This document shows positions 61,119-64,000 of a DNA stretch of 64,000 nt, one piece after another (position 1 is the stretch's first letter; every line of letters starts with the position of its first letter). Origin of the DNA: Alistipes sp. (GTDB lineage Bacteria; Bacteroidota; Bacteroidia; Bacteroidales; Rikenellaceae); the NCBI GenBank assembly GCA_022782405.1, contig JALFNK010000009.1, positions 1 to 64,000 on the forward strand, read 5' to 3'. The notes under the pieces were generated by a model that was not told the origin of the DNA, did not search any database, and saw only the letters and a program-made list of their open reading frames with translations. The position numbers and the translations under genes were made by a program.

Positions 61119-62783
61119 ATGGAGTGGCTCTATTCGCTCTTTTTCGGCGGTGGCATTGCGCACGCGGTGCTGACCTTCGCGCTGGTCATCACTTTCGGTA
61201 TCCTTCTGGGAAAGGTCAAGATTGGCGGCGTTTCGCTCGGCATCACCTGGATTCTCTTCGTGGGAATCATTTTCAGCCATTTCGGCATGACGGTGGACGG
61301 CGAAGTCCGCAACTTCGTGCAGGAGTTCGGGCTGATCCTCTTCGTCTTTTCGATCGGCCTGCAGGTCGGACCTGGATTTTTCGCCTCGTTCAAGCACGGC
61401 GGCATGACGCTCGTGAGCTGTGCCGTGGCGATCGTACTTCTGGGTGTCCTGACAGCCTATATTCTCCATCTGACGACCGGAACGCCCATCCCTACGATGG
61501 TCGGCATCCTCTCGGGCGCCGTAACCAACACGCCGGGACTCGGAGCCGCGCAGCAGGCTTATGCCGATGCGACGGGATGCGACGATCCTTCGATTGCCCT
61601 GGGTTATGCCGTGGCCTATCCGCTGGGTGTCGTAGGCATTATCTTCACGATGATCTTTATCCGCTATGCCTTCCGCGTAAAGTTCGAGAAGGAGGACGAG
61701 GCGCTGGCCGAACTCTCCCGAGAGCAGAAGTTCGCCGACAAGGTTTCTGTCGAGTTTACGAACTCGATGCTCGACGGACGGAGTGTGGAGTATGTGCGAG
61801 ATCTGGTGAACCGTCAATTTGTCATTTCGCGCATCATGCATCCCGACGGTGAGATTTCAATGGCCGACAGCGACAGTCTGATCCATGTGGGCGACCGTCT
61901 GTGGGTCATTTGCCAGAGCGAGGACACGGAGGCCATCGTGGCCTTCTTCGGCCATCGCGTGGAGCTTTCGGACGAGGACTGGGGCAACAATACGCCCAAT
62001 GCCGAGCTGATCTCGCGCCGGATCCTTATTACCAAGTCGTCGATCAACGGCAAGAAGTTCTCCGATCTGCGGTTGCGGACCAAATACGGCATAACCATCA
62101 CGCGCGTCAATCGGGCCGGCATGGACCTGATTCCCTACCAGGGGCTGGAGCTGCAGGTCGGCGACCGGGTGATGGTCGTGGGCCCGGCGAAGGCCGTGGC
62201 GCAGGTGGCCGACGTGCTGGGCAACTCGCTCAAGAAGCTCGACCATCCGAATCTCATCACGATCTTCGTAGGCATTGCCCTCGGTGTGCTGCTCGGCTCG
62301 ATTCCGCTGCTCAATGTGCCGCAGCCCGTGAAGCTGGGACTCGCCGGCGGTCCGCTCATCGTGGCAATCCTCATCGGGCGTTTCGGCACGCATTTCCATC
62401 TGGTTACCTATACGACCATGTCGGCAAACCTCATGCTGCGCGAGATCGGTATCGCCCTCTTCCTTGCGGCGGTGGGTATCGGTGCCGGCGACGGCTTCAT
62501 CGAGGCGGTGGCCGATGGCGGATACCGCTGGATCGGATATGGATTCATTATCACGGTAGTACCTCTTGTGCTTGTTGCGGTGATTGCAAGAAAGTACTTG
62601 AAAATGAATTATTATACGCTTATGGGACTGATCGCTGGATCGACGACCGACCCCCCTGCGCTGGCCTATGCCAATGCAACGGCCGGAAACGACATGCCTG
62701 CCGTGGGTTATTCGACGGTCTATCCCGTGGTGATGTTCCTTCGGGTGCTGACGGCGCAGATCTTCATGCTCTTCGCCCTCTGA
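61119..62783 (+). CDS. Putative AspT/YidE-type transporter with TrkA_C domains
   Basis: The 554-residue protein belongs to the aspartate-alanine exchanger family (YidE/YbjL duplication). Two membrane halves (about 1-190 and 370-554) have the repeats LVSCAVAIVLLGVLTAYIL with GILSGAVTNTPGLGAAQQAY, and GLIAGSTTDPPALAYANA in the second half. Between them are two TrkA_C cytosolic domains (about 200-280 and 290-370, for example VGDRLWVICQSEDTEAIVAFFG and VGDRVMVVGPAKAV). The substrate is unknown; amino acid or dicarboxylate exchange is likely. Confidence 0.9.
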   Translation: MEWLYSLFFGGGIAHAVLTFALVITFGILLGKVKIGGVSLGITWILFVGIIFSHFGMTVDGEVRNFVQEFGLILFVFSIGLQVGPGFFASFKHGGMTLVSCAVAIVLLGVLTAYILHLTTGTPIPTMVGILSGAVTNTPGLGAAQQAYADATGCDDPSIALGYAVAYPLGVVGIIFTMIFIRYAFRVKFEKEDEALAELSREQKFADKVSVEFTNSMLDGRSVEYVRDLVNRQFVISRIMHPDGEISMADSDSLIHVGDRLWVICQSEDTEAIVAFFGHRVELSDEDWGNNTPNAELISRRILITKSSINGKKFSDLRLRTKYGITITRVNRAGMDLIPYQGLELQVGDRVMVVGPAKAVAQVADVLGNSLKKLDHPNLITIFVGIALGVLLGSIPLLNVPQPVKLGLAGGPLIVAILIGRFGTHFHLVTYTTMSANLMLREIGIALFLAAVGIGAGDGFIEAVADGGYRWIGYGFIITVVPLVLVAVIARKYLKMNYYTLMGLIAGSTTDPPALAYANATAGNDMPAVGYSTVYPVVMFLRVLTAQIFMLFAL

Positions 62784-62853
62784 TAGCCGGTCCGGGCGGG
62801 CCGCTCCGTCATGCGGCTGAATTGTTTTGCCGATACCATAAATTCTACCGAAT

Positions 62854-64000
62854 ATGACCAAAAAGATATTGCTTCTGGGCTCCGGAGAGCTGGGCAAGGA
62901 GTTTACCATTGCCGCGCAGCGGCTGGGACAGACCGTCGTAGCGTGCGATTCGTATGCAGGCGCACCCGCCATGCAGGTGGCCGATGCCGCGGAGGTTTTC
63001 GACATGCTCGATGGCGACGCACTTGCTGCCGTGGTTGAAAAGCATCGTCCCGACGTGATCGTTCCCGAGATCGAGGCGATCCGCACCGAGCGGCTCTATG
63101 ATTTCGAACAGGCTGGAATTCAGGTCGTGCCGAGCGCCCGTGCCGTGAATTTCACGATGAACCGCAAGGCGATCCGCGACCTGGCCGCCAAGGAACTGGG
63201 TCTCAAAACGGCCCGGTACTACTATGCCAAAACGCTCGAGGAGTTGCGCGAAGCGGCCGACCGGATCGGCTATCCGTGTGTGGTCAAGCCGCTGATGTCC
63301 TCGTCGGGCAAGGGACAGTCTGTGGTCAAGGGCCCTGAGGAGATCGAGCAGGCCTGGCATTACGGTTGCGAAGGGTCGCGCGGCGATATCCGCGAACTGA
63401 TCGTCGAGGAGTTCATCCGTTTCGACAGCGAGATCACCCTGCTGACCGTAACGCAGAAGAACGGTCCGACGCTCTTCTGTCCGCCGATCGGACATGTGCA
63501 GAAGGGCGGAGATTACCGTGAGAGCTTCCAGTCGCCGCATATCGCACCAGAGCACCTGAAGGAGGCACAGCGCATGGCCGCCGCGGTTACAGAAGCGCTG
63601 ACCGGGGCCGGTATTTGGGGTGTGGAATTCTTCCTGAGCCATGAGAACGGGGTCTATTTCTCGGAGCTCTCGCCGCGGCCGCACGATACGGGAATGGTAA
63701 CGCTGGCCGGAACGCAGAATCTCAACGAATTCGAACTGCACCTGCGGGCCGTGCTGGGACTGCCCATTCCGGAGATCACCTTCGAACGTCCCGGAGCGAG
63801 CGCCGTAGTGCTGTCGCCGGTAGCTTGCGCCGAGGCGCCCTGCTATGAGGGAATTGACAAGGCCCTGGCCGAGGACGCCCGTCTTGATGTGCGTATTTTC
63901 GGAAAGCCGTCGGCCCGCGTCGGACGCCGCATGGGCGTTGTTGTCGGTTACGACCGTCCGGGTTGCGATCTGACGACGCTGCGCGATCGCGTGAAGGCCG
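62854..64000 (+). CDS. purT: Formate-dependent phosphoribosylglycinamide formyltransferase, C-terminus cut by window
   Basis: The visible 382 codons encode the ATP-grasp enzyme PurT, which adds formate to GAR in purine synthesis. The opening is [66 protein letters not shown] and [29 protein letters not shown] are the family's nucleotide and metal sites. The usual length is about 390 residues, so only a few residues are missing beyond the right edge. The gene follows the transporter by 70 bases without a visible TAnnTTTG box. Confidence 0.97.
   Translation, partial: MTKKILLLGSGELGKEFTIAAQRLGQTVVACDSYAGAPAMQVADAAEVFDMLDGDALAAVVEKHRPDVIVPEIEAIRTERLYDFEQAGIQVVPSARAVNFTMNRKAIRDLAAKELGLKTARYYYAKTLEELREAADRIGYPCVVKPLMSSSGKGQSVVKGPEEIEQAWHYGCEGSRGDIRELIVEEFIRFDSEITLLTVTQKNGPTLFCPPIGHVQKGGDYRESFQSPHIAPEHLKEAQRMAAAVTEALTGAGIWGVEFFLSHENGVYFSELSPRPHDTGMVTLAGTQNLNEFELHLRAVLGLPIPEITFERPGASAVVLSPVACAEAPCYEGIDKALAEDARLDVRIFGKPSARVGRRMGVVVGYDRPGCDLTTLRDRVKA

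Noticed and set aside
1..64000. CRISPR array, tRNA, rRNA, prophage or toxin-antitoxin pair
   Set aside because: No regularly spaced repeats, cloverleaf sequence, rRNA-like stretch or phage/toxin families were seen in the intergenic regions.

Overview
The window looks like chromosomal DNA of a GC-rich member of the Bacteroidales, most likely Alistipes or a close relative (Rikenellaceae). The support is a PorV/PorQ-type barrel, two BF3164-like 6-bladed beta-propeller lipoproteins, a FeoA-FeoB fusion with a small Cys-rich partner, DUF3276, DUF4890, DUF4491 and DUF2461 proteins, a histone-H1-like 57-residue protein, LytS/LytTR pairs, and repeated TAnnTTTG -7 promoter boxes, some with a TTTG -33 box 19-21 bases upstream. 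The genus call is inference from gene content and style, not from a marker gene comparison.

Layout. 1-140: one end of an IS4-like insertion sequence abutting the mazG promoter. 173-3607: mazG, a gamma-carbonic anhydrase, and a LytS-like kinase with its LytTR regulator. 3744-8512: DUF4890 protein, a large TonB-receptor-like barrel and a beta-propeller lipoprotein. 8596-13456 (minus): TolC, HlyD and two ABC-2 permeases, an export operon with no ATPase gene in it. 13550-15777 (minus): a membrane phosphoesterase and a RibD-like enzyme with its domains in reversed order. 15897-19440: DcaP-like porin, DUF4491, CapA-like protein, rubrerythrin. 19556-20945: an AT-rich island carrying a second beta-propeller lipoprotein. 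21149-29383: ettA, hisS, a C-terminal protease, DUF3276, DUF368 (PopT type), aroE, a TonB_C-domain protein and DUF2007. 29565-34742: dnaE, trxA and an EamA transporter. 34825-37619: nitroreductase and htpG, divergent. 37702-44187 (minus): a compact seven-gene cluster: uridine phosphorylase, dnaN, a DnaQ-like exonuclease, a LysM/periplasmic-binding protein, rex, an FAD synthetase without kinase domain, and a thioesterase. 44307-48309: glmM, an NlpE-like lipoprotein, an M20 dipeptidase and an inositol monophosphatase. 48391-50356 (minus): DUF2461 and glyA. 50529-56887: fabG, PorQ-like barrel, a low-molecular-weight phosphatase, then a three-gene envelope operon (thioredoxin-fold protein, POTRA-less Omp85 barrel, phosphoethanolamine transferase) and the H1-like gene. 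57169-64000: feoAB with its small partner, lrgA-lrgB, an AspT/YidE-type transporter and the first part of purT.

Most of the window is housekeeping: replication (dnaE, dnaN, exonuclease), translation (hisS, ettA), envelope (glmM, popT, LysM, Omp85, EptA-like) and redox (rex, trxA, rubrerythrin, nitroreductase). I found no CRISPR array, tRNA, rRNA, phage or obvious defence system. The most unusual points are two departures from normal riboflavin/FAD enzyme architecture, the ATPase-less exporter, a promoter-terminator arrangement in front of lrgA, a palindrome with a sigma-54-like element in front of htpG, an apparently leaderless barrel gene, and the IS end cutting into the mazG promoter.
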